A DNA stretch of 64,000 nucleotides from CAYFFZ01 sp049976505 (GTDB lineage: Archaea; Thermoproteota; Nitrososphaeria; Conexivisphaerales; UBA164). Below, piece after piece: positions 16,804-24,782 of this stretch. Within the stretch, counting starts at the first letter, position 1. Every line of letters begins with the position of its first letter. Made by a program: the position numbers and the translations under genes. Location of the stretch: assembly GCA_049976505.1 (NCBI GenBank), contig JBMFIC010000001.1, positions 1 through 64,000 on the forward strand, in the 5' to 3' direction. The notes below the pieces were generated by a model. It saw nothing but the letters and a program-made list of their open reading frames with translations. It was not told where the DNA came from and ran no database searches.

Positions 16804-18114
16804 CTAATCTTTCCCTTCATCCTTAATCACATTGAGAAAGCTCGGCCTAGATAAATGTCTCCTTGCTTTTGGAGGCACGTCGTAGATGCCCGGAATTAGT
16901 TCTCTTCTTTCAAGCTCAAGGATCTTTGACGCATCCTTAGTTCTGAACTTGCATCTGGGGCATTCGTAGCCCTTTCCCTTACCTTCCGATTTCATCCTTG
17001 TGCCGCAGACCGGGCATATCGGATTCACAAGTCTGCCGTACGGACCGATCTTTATCACTTCAATCTTTTCCAGGTTAATGGTCGGAGGCTCCCCCTCGCG
17101 AGGCTTGTACGAGCCCCAAACCCTTATTATGTCTCCAGGTCTCAGGCTCAGAAGCACATGCCTTAGCCCTCTCGTAGGCTCGTATGCGGCAACCCTTATT
17201 TTGTTTTCGCCATCAGTTACGTACACAAATACGTGTCCTCCAGCAGAAGCCCGTGGCATATCAGAAATTTCGGCCTTAAAGCTCACGCTGGTCAGGGGCT
17301 CAATATCTCTGATCCTCTCAACTGCTATGATATGATCGTCAGTTGCCTGATTGGTTTTGTAAACGATAAACCCCTCAACGGGCTCCTTGATCTCAAGCAG
17401 GTCTAATGCCTTCCTCAGGCATGCAACATCGATGCCTCTTATGCCGAGAAGTACCGGACATGGCGTGTGTGGCGTTATTTTTACCTCGTTGTTCTCGTAA
17501 TCTACGTTGTCGAAGGTGCAGCTTTCAAGCGCTCTGTCGGCAAGGAATACGCTCTCAGGCAACACCCTTCTAGGGGTTCCTCTGTACTCCTTCGTGCGGT
17601 ACGCTATGAGCTCATACGTGTATCCCGATGGAAAGTCGTAGGCTGCGCCCGAGATAGCCCCCACTATACCCCTCCAGCCATTGAATCCGAACGAAAAAAC
17701 TGCCTTTTTCTTGGCGATTTCGGCTGCTACATGAGGATTAACGAGCCTTTTGACGGCCTCCCTTGCGTAGTTCCTTATCCTCTCATCTATGTCGCTTCTC
17801 CTGAAAACCACAAACGCAGGATTGGTTTCCAGCTCGTCTATTTCAGAAAGATCAAATATCGTGTCAACAAGAACCTCCCTTAACCTCTCAAGTTGGCTCT
17901 CCTTTAAAGCTAGGTCGACCCCAAGCGATGCGTTTCCCCTTGTTTTCCATGGGCAGGCAGGATTGAGCCTAACTAATCGAGGCATTCCAACCACGTGGGC
18001 TCCCAGAAGCTTGATAGCTCTATTAACGAACGTAAACATGACGTACGTCGTGCACATCCCCTTAGGAGAATCCGTATCATCGATGCCTACTGAAAATACT
18101 GCCTCCTCAGTCAC
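16804..18114 (-). CDS. tiaS: tRNA-Ile2 2-agmatinylcytidine synthetase TiaS
   Basis: 436 residues. Starts FSVGIDDTDSPKGMCTTYV, the ATP-binding kinase-like TiaS domain. The middle domain is followed by an OB fold (DIIRVWGSYKPREGEP) and a C-terminal zinc ribbon (CPVCG...CPRC). TiaS attaches agmatine to C34 of tRNA-Ile(CAU), allowing AUA decoding; AUA codons are common in this window. The DUF54 gene follows on the same strand. Confidence 0.95.
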   Translation of the reverse strand: MTEEAVFSVGIDDTDSPKGMCTTYVMFTFVNRAIKLLGAHVVGMPRLVRLNPACPWKTRGNASLGVDLALKESQLERLREVLVDTIFDLSEIDELETNPAFVVFRRSDIDERIRNYAREAVKRLVNPHVAAEIAKKKAVFSFGFNGWRGIVGAISGAAYDFPSGYTYELIAYRTKEYRGTPRRVLPESVFLADRALESCTFDNVDYENNEVKITPHTPCPVLLGIRGIDVACLRKALDLLEIKEPVEGFIVYKTNQATDDHIIAVERIRDIEPLTSVSFKAEISDMPRASAGGHVFVYVTDGENKIRVAAYEPTRGLRHVLLSLRPGDIIRVWGSYKPREGEPPTINLEKIEVIKIGPYGRLVNPICPVCGTRMKSEGKGKGYECPRCKFRTKDASKILELERRELIPGIYDVPPKARRHLSRPSFLNVIKDEGKD

Positions 18115-18226
18115 CTTTTCACAAAGACGGTTCCTTTTTATTTAAAATTATTCCAAAATTTTCGTCTTTTGCTCTATTTTCGTGCGAAACTTAAAACTTA
18201 AATATACACTTTATGTGAATCAATGC

Positions 18227-18964
18227 ATGGGACAGCCAAAGGTTCCCATATCAGTAACTGACCTGAAGTTCTCCGTAGAGGATATCGAGGACTATCTTGC
18301 AGCTCCACCAAATCCAAAGTTCCAGGTTCCATACACTCCTAAGCTCTGGAAGACAAAGGAAGGAGAGATAGTCGTGGTAAGGGAGGCAAAGAAAGAGGAA
18401 GCAGAGGTAATGCTCCAGACGCTGAAGCAGCTCATAGATCACAAATATGACAGGGACTTCTATCACCTTGTAGGAGTCAGGACCTACAGCGAAATACTAG
18501 CATGGGTTCAGAACAGGATAAAGGACGAATACGTAATCGTGGTAACCTCTGAAACTGGAGAGCTGCTGGCAATAGTAAACCACAGGTTCTGGGACGAGAA
18601 CGTAGCTATAAGCCTGCACACAATCACCTTCAGAAGGAAATCGAACCTTGGCATCATGGCCTACGCGTCCAAGGTAGAGCATGCATTTGATTTTGTAGGG
18701 GTTAACGAGTGGTGGGCAACTTTCGAGAGCCCATTCGGCTTCAGAATGGGATTCAGGTACGTGCACACAACCAAGCCATGGCCCCAGTATCAGCATGAGC
18801 TGGGAGGCAGCAGGGTGTACTATCTGACAAAGGACATGTGGGAGTCGGTGGTAAAGCCAAAGCTAAAAGCGAGGGACCTGTTCGGCACAAGGCCAGTTCC
18901 TGAGGACATCCTCAAGAAAACGTATCCTCTGAGGCCTCCTGAGAAGCTTGAAATAGAGCTCTAA
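18227..18964 (+). CDS. Unknown protein with GNAT-acetyltransferase-like pattern
   Basis: 245 residues, not recognised with certainty. The segment from about residue 70 to 200 alternates as in GNAT proteins (YVIVVTSETGELLAIVNHRF, then ISLHTITFRRKSN, then WWATFESPFGFRMGFRYV), with a Pro-rich C-terminus. The longest frame begins at GTG 18182, but a TTAAATATAC box at 18195-18204 sits inside that extension. ATG 18227 (MGQPKVPISV) lies about 27 nt behind the box and is the better leaderless start. Its 3' end overlaps the convergent Nudix gene by 4 nt. Confidence 0.6.
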   Translation: MGQPKVPISVTDLKFSVEDIEDYLAAPPNPKFQVPYTPKLWKTKEGEIVVVREAKKEEAEVMLQTLKQLIDHKYDRDFYHLVGVRTYSEILAWVQNRIKDEYVIVVTSETGELLAIVNHRFWDENVAISLHTITFRRKSNLGIMAYASKVEHAFDFVGVNEWWATFESPFGFRMGFRYVHTTKPWPQYQHELGGSRVYYLTKDMWESVVKPKLKARDLFGTRPVPEDILKKTYPLRPPEKLEIEL

Positions 18965-19494
18965 ACTAGACCCAGAAATCTCGCCAGCAACAAAAGGCTT
19001 ACCGTTTTTGCATCGACGATTTTTCCGTTCCTTATCATTTCAAGAGCCTGATCCATAGTGTAAATTTCAGTGCTAATTATTTCATCTCTCTCGAGTCTTG
19101 CCTCCTGCCTTTCATCAGAGACGTATGCCACGAAAAGGTGTATCGTTTCATCCACGTATCCCGGGCTCATTACGATCCTTGTAAGATAAATGATCTTCTT
19201 TGCTGTTAGCCCGGTTTCTTCCAGAAGCTCTCTCCTAGCGCAGTCCTCTGGCCTTTCGTTTTCTTCGAGGGTTCCAGCTGGAACCTCATAGATGAACTCC
19301 CGCAGCGTATACCTGAACTGCCTCTCGAGCACCACCCTCTTATCCGGTAAGATGGGAAGCACGGCGACAGCCCCTCTGTGTTTTACGACCTCCACCTCCG
19401 TCTCCCCTTTTTCGGTGAGAAACTTCTCTCTGTAAATCCTGAAGACTTTTCCGGCATATACCTCCTGTGAGCTCAGAAGGGTTGGCTCCTTCAT
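18961..19494 (-). CDS. Nudix hydrolase, ADP-ribose pyrophosphatase type
   Basis: 177 residues with a full Nudix box GTLEENERPEDCARREL followed by LEETGL (GX5EX7REUXEEXGU), preceded by FIYEVPAGTLE as in ADP-ribose pyrophosphatases. Hydrolyses ADP-ribose or similar nucleoside diphosphate derivatives to AMP and a sugar phosphate. The ATG at 19494 lies about 23 nt from a TATA-like ATATTATA box on the minus strand near 19512-19520. Monocistronic. Confidence 0.9.
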   Translation of the reverse strand: MKEPTLLSSQEVYAGKVFRIYREKFLTEKGETEVEVVKHRGAVAVLPILPDKRVVLERQFRYTLREFIYEVPAGTLEENERPEDCARRELLEETGLTAKKIIYLTRIVMSPGYVDETIHLFVAYVSDERQEARLERDEIISTEIYTMDQALEMIRNGKIVDAKTVSLLLLARFLGLV

Positions 19495-19537
19495 GCATCA
19501 CGATAGACTGCTATAATATAAAAAGGCTGTTCCGGAC

Positions 19538-20857
19538 TCAGTATGATAGAAGGAGCTCCACGTATTTCCGGCCCTTGGTGGTAAGCTCATAGATTTTGCT
19601 AACGCGACCGCCTCTGGCTGTTGTTGTTGCTTTGATGAGGCCATCGTTCAGAAGATCCTTCAGCGCTATATAAACGTCGGGGAGCGTCTTTTCAATGCCC
19701 ATTTCCTTAAGCTTCTTCCAGATTCTGTATCCATAGGCAGGCTCAACGTACAAAATGTTGAGGATCGCTTTTTTTGTATCATTTATTCCTGGCGCTCCTT
19801 CTTCCTCTTCTTGCCGGGCCTTAACCCCTATAAGAGTACCTATTGCTACTGGGTCCTTCAGGCCCGAGCCCGTCAAAATGTAAAGGACCCTGCTGTTCTT
19901 TCCAACCAGACCCCAGTCAACTGCTTTTATCAGACCGGCGAGCGCCACCGCTGCAGCGGGTTCAGCAAAAAGGCCCTCGGATCTGGCCAGAACCCTCATA
20001 GCCTCAACAATTTCGCTGTCTTCAACCTTGATCTTGAAGCCGTCGGTTACGCTTATGGAGAAATCGGCAAGAGTAACGTGTATGCCGGATGTTGAGAGAT
20101 CGTCAACTATGCTGTTCTGCGCGGAAAGGTAGACCCCTACGAGCGCGGGAACCCTTGCCTTGAAGAGCTCTTCAGTGTCCTGAAAACCGGCAAAGAGCAT
20201 TGAGATCCCTCCGCCCTCGCCTACGCTTATGAATATGTAATCGAAGAAGTTAGGCTTCTTTTCAAAAATCTCATATGAAAGGGTCTTGAGCCCCGTCAAA
20301 AAGTACGAGTCCATCTCCCCGCTGACATGCGCGCTGGGCGGAAGTACCTCAGGCAGCTGTCCCTTTACCAGCTTAGCTCCGTATGCCAGCGTCTGATAAA
20401 GCTTGCCCAGGCTCTTGATTTCGCTGTAATAGAGGCTACATCCCAGCCCCGCTCTCACAGCGTATGCCGCCAGTGAGGCCCCAACGTTCCCCCTGGACTC
20501 GCAGTGTATCTCCTTTTTGCCGTAGCTCGCTGCATAGCTGATAGCTACGGCTGAGCCCCTGTCGAGATACGATCCAGTTGGATTGATAGACTCATTCTTT
20601 ATGTAAAGATCAACCCCAAGCAGGCTACTTAGCCTGTTAGCCCTTATTAAAGGGGTGTTGCCTTCTCCAAGCGTCACTTTAGTGGGAAAGTCTGGCAGCA
20701 TGGAGGCGTAGCGCCATATTCCGTCGTTCTCCGAGGCTAGCTGCTTCATGTCGCTGATTGCAGTAAAGTTATCTGGGACAAACGCGGTTACAGATCCGCA
20801 TATTTCACATGTCCCGGGCTCTCTCTGCTTGTGGCCACATCTGTAGCATTTAAACAT
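19538..20857 (-). CDS. Threonine synthase-like PLP-fold protein without the PLP lysine, with C-terminal winged helix
   Basis: 439 residues. Zinc knuckle (C4, C7, C17, C20), then a fold-type II PLP-enzyme body with GNTPL, SRGNVGAS at 121-128, VGEGGGIS at 212-219 (phosphate loop) and GSGLKDP near 331-337, all as in threonine synthase. The Schiff-base Lys of the family (GSFKDR) is replaced by Leu: GSYLDRG, Leu98. Residues about 361-439 are a PadR-like winged helix (ILNILYVEPAYGYRIWKKL). Likely a ligand-sensing regulator rather than an enzyme, though a displaced Lys or other chemistry is not excluded. ATG 20857 sits behind a TATTTATTAAAG box. Divergent from deoC. Confidence 0.85.
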   Translation of the reverse strand: MFKCYRCGHKQREPGTCEICGSVTAFVPDNFTAISDMKQLASENDGIWRYASMLPDFPTKVTLGEGNTPLIRANRLSSLLGVDLYIKNESINPTGSYLDRGSAVAISYAASYGKKEIHCESRGNVGASLAAYAVRAGLGCSLYYSEIKSLGKLYQTLAYGAKLVKGQLPEVLPPSAHVSGEMDSYFLTGLKTLSYEIFEKKPNFFDYIFISVGEGGGISMLFAGFQDTEELFKARVPALVGVYLSAQNSIVDDLSTSGIHVTLADFSISVTDGFKIKVEDSEIVEAMRVLARSEGLFAEPAAAVALAGLIKAVDWGLVGKNSRVLYILTGSGLKDPVAIGTLIGVKARQEEEEGAPGINDTKKAILNILYVEPAYGYRIWKKLKEMGIEKTLPDVYIALKDLLNDGLIKATTTARGGRVSKIYELTTKGRKYVELLLSY

Positions 20858-20925
20858 AGTATGATTAAATTTATCTATCTTTAATAAATAAACTTATACT
20901 TAAATAATCTAGTGGAAAAGAAGAA

Positions 20926-20935
20926 TTAAATATAT
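20926..20935 (+). promoter_or_regulatory. TATA box of deoC
   Basis: TTAAATATAT centred about 25 nt before ATG 20955, which supports that start over the GTG at 20943. Confidence 0.6.
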
Positions 20936-20954
20936 CCACCACGTGATAGATCCT

Positions 20955-21620
20955 ATGAACAGAGAAGAGCTCGCCAAATACATTGATCACACGCAGCTGA
21001 ATCCTGCCGCAAGCGAGTCGGATATCTTTAAGCTGGTTGAAGAAGCGAAGAGGTACAAATTCTACTCGGTTGTGGTAAATCCCTACTACGTAAAGCTCGC
21101 TAAGGAGCTGGTGAAGGGCACAGACATAAAGGTAGTCAGCGTGGTGGGTTTCCCGTTCGGAGCTACGTACAAGGAAGTGAAGGCCTATGAAACGGAGCTC
21201 GTGATTAAGGACGGGGCTGACGAAATAGACATGGTCATGAACATTTCAGCCGCCAAATCCGGAAGATGGGATGTGGTAAAGGATGACATTAAGGCAGTTA
21301 ACGATGTAGTAAAGAAGCACGGAAAGATCCTGAAGGTCATACTTGAGACAGGATATCTGACCGATGAAGAAAAGATAAAGGCCTGTGAGGTTGCGGTGGA
21401 GGCAGGTGCTGACTTTGTAAAGACATCGACAGGCTACGGAAAAGGCGGAGCAATGGTCCATGACGTTGAGCTTATGTACAGAACAGTGAAGGGGAGGGCA
21501 AAGGTCAAAGCCGCAGGAGGAATGCATGATGCTAACGCCGCCCTGGCAATGATAAAGGCAGGAGCGTCAAGGATTGGTGCCAGCCACAGCGTGGAGATTA
21601 TAGAATCGTTAAAAGAGTGA
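20955..21620 (+). CDS. deoC: Deoxyribose-phosphate aldolase DeoC
   Basis: 221-residue TIM barrel. Starts LAKYIDHTQLNPAAS; Schiff-base Lys in FVKTSTGYGKGGA; phosphate-binding VKAAGGMHD near the C-terminus. Splits deoxyribose-5-phosphate into glyceraldehyde-3-phosphate and acetaldehyde in nucleoside catabolism. The aldehyde products could feed the molybdenum hydroxylase encoded at 9.7-13.4 kb (inference). Divergent from the ThrC-like regulator candidate. Confidence 0.95.
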   Translation: MNREELAKYIDHTQLNPAASESDIFKLVEEAKRYKFYSVVVNPYYVKLAKELVKGTDIKVVSVVGFPFGATYKEVKAYETELVIKDGADEIDMVMNISAAKSGRWDVVKDDIKAVNDVVKKHGKILKVILETGYLTDEEKIKACEVAVEAGADFVKTSTGYGKGGAMVHDVELMYRTVKGRAKVKAAGGMHDANAALAMIKAGASRIGASHSVEIIESLKE

Positions 21621-21674
21621 GTTCAGTTTTCTCTTTATCTAAAATTTTATAATGTTCTTAGCTCAAAGCTTGCC

Positions 21675-22490
21675 GTGCTTAGGCCTGTAGTGATAAAAGT
21701 AGGCACCTCCGTGCTTGAGCTTAACGGAGGTCTCAACGTTGAGGCCCTCAGACGTATAGCTAGGGAAATAAGCGAGTCGATGCTGGGTCAGGGCATCAGG
21801 ACGGTCCTTGTGACAAGCGGAGCGATTCTTACCGGTCTCGATGCCCTGGGCATAAGGAAGAAGCCGAGCGAGCTGACCCTAAGAGAAAAGCAGATGACGG
21901 CCGCAGTGGGTCAGCCTCTTCTTATGAAGGAGTACATAGAGGCGTTCGGGAAGCATGGGATAAAGGTGGCTCAGATCCTTGTCACTGAAGAGGACTTCAC
22001 AATTAGAACCAGCTTCATGAACTTCATAAGGACAACAAAAGCCCTTCTCTCACAGGGCATCTTGCCAATAATAAATGAAAACGATGCGGTTTCGGTGAGG
22101 GAGCTCGTTAACGTGTTTAACGTAAGCAGCATGGTTAGATTTGGCGATAACGATCGCCTTTCCGCAATAATCTCGTCAAGCATACGTGCTTCAAGGCTGA
22201 TAATACTTACAGACGTCGACGGCATACTGGATGTCGAAAACAGGCTAATAAAAGAGACAGACTGCGTAACGCTTGAGAAGCTGACGAAGAGACTTTCTGG
22301 CAGAAGCGCATACGGGAGGGGTGGTATAAGATCGAAGATTGAGGCCGCCTGCTTTGCGGCCTCAAGAGGCATACCGGTAAACATCATTAATGGAAAGGTC
22401 GAGGGAAATCTTCGCGCTGCCCTAAGGGGTGAAAATGCCGGAACTCTGATCAGGCCCATGAAAGCGGCGCTGACGACAAAAACGTTTTAA
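21675..22490 (+). CDS. proB: Glutamate 5-kinase (ProB-like), no PUA domain
   Basis: 271-residue amino-acid kinase fold: VVIKVGTSVLE, LVTSGAILTGLDAL, PIINENDAVS, FGDNDRLSA, LTDVDGIL and AYGRGGIRSKIEAA, all matching glutamate 5-kinase. It phosphorylates glutamate for proline (or, with other partners, ornithine) synthesis. The PUA domain of bacterial ProB is missing. No ProA or ProC lies near; the next gene is a carbamoyltransferase-family protein. GTG start at 21675. Confidence 0.85.
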   Translation: MLRPVVIKVGTSVLELNGGLNVEALRRIAREISESMLGQGIRTVLVTSGAILTGLDALGIRKKPSELTLREKQMTAAVGQPLLMKEYIEAFGKHGIKVAQILVTEEDFTIRTSFMNFIRTTKALLSQGILPIINENDAVSVRELVNVFNVSSMVRFGDNDRLSAIISSSIRASRLIILTDVDGILDVENRLIKETDCVTLEKLTKRLSGRSAYGRGGIRSKIEAACFAASRGIPVNIINGKVEGNLRAALRGENAGTLIRPMKAALTTKTF

Positions 22491-22521
22491 ATATCAAAGT
22501 TTACCCTATTAGCGAGAGAAA

Positions 22522-23547
22522 ATGGCTATATATGATTTACACGGAAAGGACCTGATTTCAACTCAGGAATGGAGCAGGGAGGAGCTCGAGTTCACGATCG
22601 AGTTCGCAAAGGACATCAAGAGGTGGAAGTACGCAGGATACGTTCCTGAGCTGTTCAAGAACAGGACATTCTTTATGCTGTTCTACAACACGAGCACGAG
22701 GACCAGGGCATCATTTGAGGCTGCTGCAACGCTCCTCGGAGGTCATGCCCAGTTCATAGACTTCAAGACAACAAGGGGAGCCGAGGGGGAGTCAATAGCG
22801 GACATAGCTCACATGTACGAGAGGCTGGGGCATGCTCTCGGAATTAGGATACTGGAAGATGCAGTCGACTACGTTTATGGAGCAGGAAACAAGGTGATCA
22901 GGGAGTACGCCAAGCACGCCAAGATCCCCGTAATAAACATGGCAGACGACATGTTCCACCCAACGCAGGCAATTGCTGACATGATGACCATAGATGAAAA
23001 GTTCTACGGTCACTATGAGAAGAAAAAGTATGTGATAATGTGGGCCTACAGCACCCATAACAGGAGCTGGGGAAGCGTGCAGGACGAGATGCTGATTGCA
23101 ACGAAGTTCGGAATGGACGTGGTCATGGCCTATCCTGAGGGATTTGATCTAGACGAAAACCTGATGAACCAGGCAAAGGCAAACGCCGAGGAAATGGGTG
23201 GCTCGTTCGAGGTTACGCACGACCTCAAGTCAGCTCTTGAGGGCGCGCACGTGGTCTTCCCAAGAAGCTGGGTCAGCCACGCCGCAACCATGGTGGGCCT
23301 TAACAGGTTCGGCAAGGAGAAGGAGATAGAAATTCACAACAAGTACAAGGACTGGAAGCTTACTAAGTCGCTAGTTGACCTTATGGACAAGAAGGCAATA
23401 GTAACGCACGTGCTTCCAGTGTTCAGGGGCGAAGAAGCCGACGACGACGTTATGGATGGCCCACACAGCGTAATATACGACCAGGCAGAGAACCTCCTGT
23501 ACGTGAGAGCTGCTGTGCTGGCTCTCCTCGCTGGAAACGTCTATTAA
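22522..23547 (+). CDS. Ornithine carbamoyltransferase-family protein with altered amino-acid site
   Basis: 341 residues. The carbamoyl-phosphate half is intact: NTSTRTR (58-62), GESIADIA, HPTQA (146-150). The ornithine half is changed: the HCLP motif reads HVLP (296-299), losing the catalytic-site Cys, and the DxWxSMG loop is replaced by FPRSWVSHAATMVG. The C-terminus (GPHSVIYDQAENLLYVRAAVL) is otherwise very OTC-like. The substrate is therefore probably not plain ornithine; acetyl- or succinyl-ornithine, or YgeW-like unknowns, are options. Adjacent to the glutamate kinase, 31 nt apart. Confidence 0.85.
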   Translation: MAIYDLHGKDLISTQEWSREELEFTIEFAKDIKRWKYAGYVPELFKNRTFFMLFYNTSTRTRASFEAAATLLGGHAQFIDFKTTRGAEGESIADIAHMYERLGHALGIRILEDAVDYVYGAGNKVIREYAKHAKIPVINMADDMFHPTQAIADMMTIDEKFYGHYEKKKYVIMWAYSTHNRSWGSVQDEMLIATKFGMDVVMAYPEGFDLDENLMNQAKANAEEMGGSFEVTHDLKSALEGAHVVFPRSWVSHAATMVGLNRFGKEKEIEIHNKYKDWKLTKSLVDLMDKKAIVTHVLPVFRGEEADDDVMDGPHSVIYDQAENLLYVRAAVLALLAGNVY

Positions 23548-23595
23548 GTTACCGCCTTCAATAACTTTATTTTTCTGTTGTTTTCATTTAGGCTT

Positions 23596-24369
23596 ATGTA
23601 TACGATCAGAAAAGTCTTTATCATAAACATAGGAACGGAGCTCCTTATAGGGAGAACGCTAAATGGAAACCTTCTCTGGCTGGGCTCGAGAATATATGAT
23701 AGAGGAGGCGAAGTCGTTGGTTCTATAACTGTACATGACAGATACGATGATATACATTATGCGCTTGGCTGTGCCACGGCAAGAAGCCCAGATGCCATAA
23801 TAACGACTGGCGGACTTGGCCCAACGTATGACGACATAACTATGGATGCGGTTGCAAGATGGCTGGGGAGAAAGCTGGTTCTGAACCCAGACGCCCTTGA
23901 CTTTATGCAGAGGCTAAGGCCTCCGGCAAGCGAGGAGTCCAAAAAGGCCTACGAAAAGATGGCCATGCTGCCAGAGGGCTCCATGCCCCTTTTTAATTAC
24001 GTTGGAGCAGCCCCAGGTGCTATAGTAAGCTATGGAGAAACGAGAATTTTCGTGCTTCCGGGAGTCCCTGCCGAAATGAGGGACATGTTTCAGAGATACA
24101 TCGAGCCATTTCTGGGAAGCTATGGGGCCAGAGGAATCGTGAGCCTAATCCGGGGCATCTATGAGGCGCAGATCTCCCCGCTTATCGCGAAGATAGCAAA
24201 GGAACATCCAGAGGTTTACATAAAGTCCCACCCAGGAATGGAGGCAGGTAGATCTGTATTGAGGGTGGAGATCTGGACCCAGAGCGGAAATGCCGATCTG
24301 GAGAAGCTGTACAAGGAGATCGAGGAATACGTTAGGGCTCATAACGGCGAGATAGAAAGAACGGCTTAG
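23596..24369 (+). CDS. CinA/MoaB-like molybdopterin-binding fold protein
   Basis: About 257 residues of the stand-alone CinA N-terminal (COG1058) family: NIGTELLIGRTLNGN, the GGLGPTYDDIT loop and FVLPGVPAEM. The nicotinamide-nucleotide amidohydrolase half of bacterial CinA is absent. Archaeal members may bind molybdopterin or act as ADP-ribose/nucleotide pyrophosphatases; the role is uncertain. ATG 23596 is preferred over TTG 23578 by spacing to the ACTTTATTTTT box. The 3' end overlaps the convergent Trm112-like gene by 4 nt. Confidence 0.85.
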   Translation: MYTIRKVFIINIGTELLIGRTLNGNLLWLGSRIYDRGGEVVGSITVHDRYDDIHYALGCATARSPDAIITTGGLGPTYDDITMDAVARWLGRKLVLNPDALDFMQRLRPPASEESKKAYEKMAMLPEGSMPLFNYVGAAPGAIVSYGETRIFVLPGVPAEMRDMFQRYIEPFLGSYGARGIVSLIRGIYEAQISPLIAKIAKEHPEVYIKSHPGMEAGRSVLRVEIWTQSGNADLEKLYKEIEEYVRAHNGEIERTA

Positions 24370-24740
24370 CCCTTTACAAAAAGGCCGTCAGCGGAAATTC
24401 CCAGCCTTTTGGCCTTCTCCTCCTCTTCCGACCTGTTTCTGAGTCCATCTGGGAGCAGCTCCGGAATACCGTCGAGAATGGGGAACCATCTTCTGCATCC
24501 TCTGCAGACAAGATAGCCTTCAACTATGGAGATGCGCATGCAGTCATCGCATGGGGCGCTTTCAAGATCCTTAACCTGTCTGTTGAGGAGACCGCAGTAA
24601 ATCTCGCATTTTGGCTTTGAGCGCTCCTTGAGCTCCACTTCGTTTTTCTTTACCACGTGCAGCTCAAGCGGGAAGCTTCTGCAAACAGGACAGGCCAGGA
24701 CATCAAGAAGCCTGTATCTCATGAAGCCAATTAGCTCCAT
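24366..24740 (-). CDS. Trm112-like zinc-binding protein
   Basis: 124 residues: MRYRLLDVLACPVCR followed by LELHV and, later, EGYLVCRGCRRWFPILDGIPELLP, the signature of Trm112. It has an extra Cys pair (CDDC) in a longer insertion than usual. Trm112 is the activating partner of several methyltransferases acting on tRNA, rRNA or release factor. Possible starts are ATG 24740 (fits an ATTTATTAAAG box) or ATG 24722. Divergent from the sugar-nucleotide dehydrogenase. Confidence 0.83.
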   Translation of the reverse strand: MELIGFMRYRLLDVLACPVCRSFPLELHVVKKNEVELKERSKPKCEIYCGLLNRQVKDLESAPCDDCMRISIVEGYLVCRGCRRWFPILDGIPELLPDGLRNRSEEEEKAKRLGISADGLFVKG

Positions 24741-24782
24741 GCTGTTTAAAAAGCTTTAATAAATTAACTATGAATACTTATT

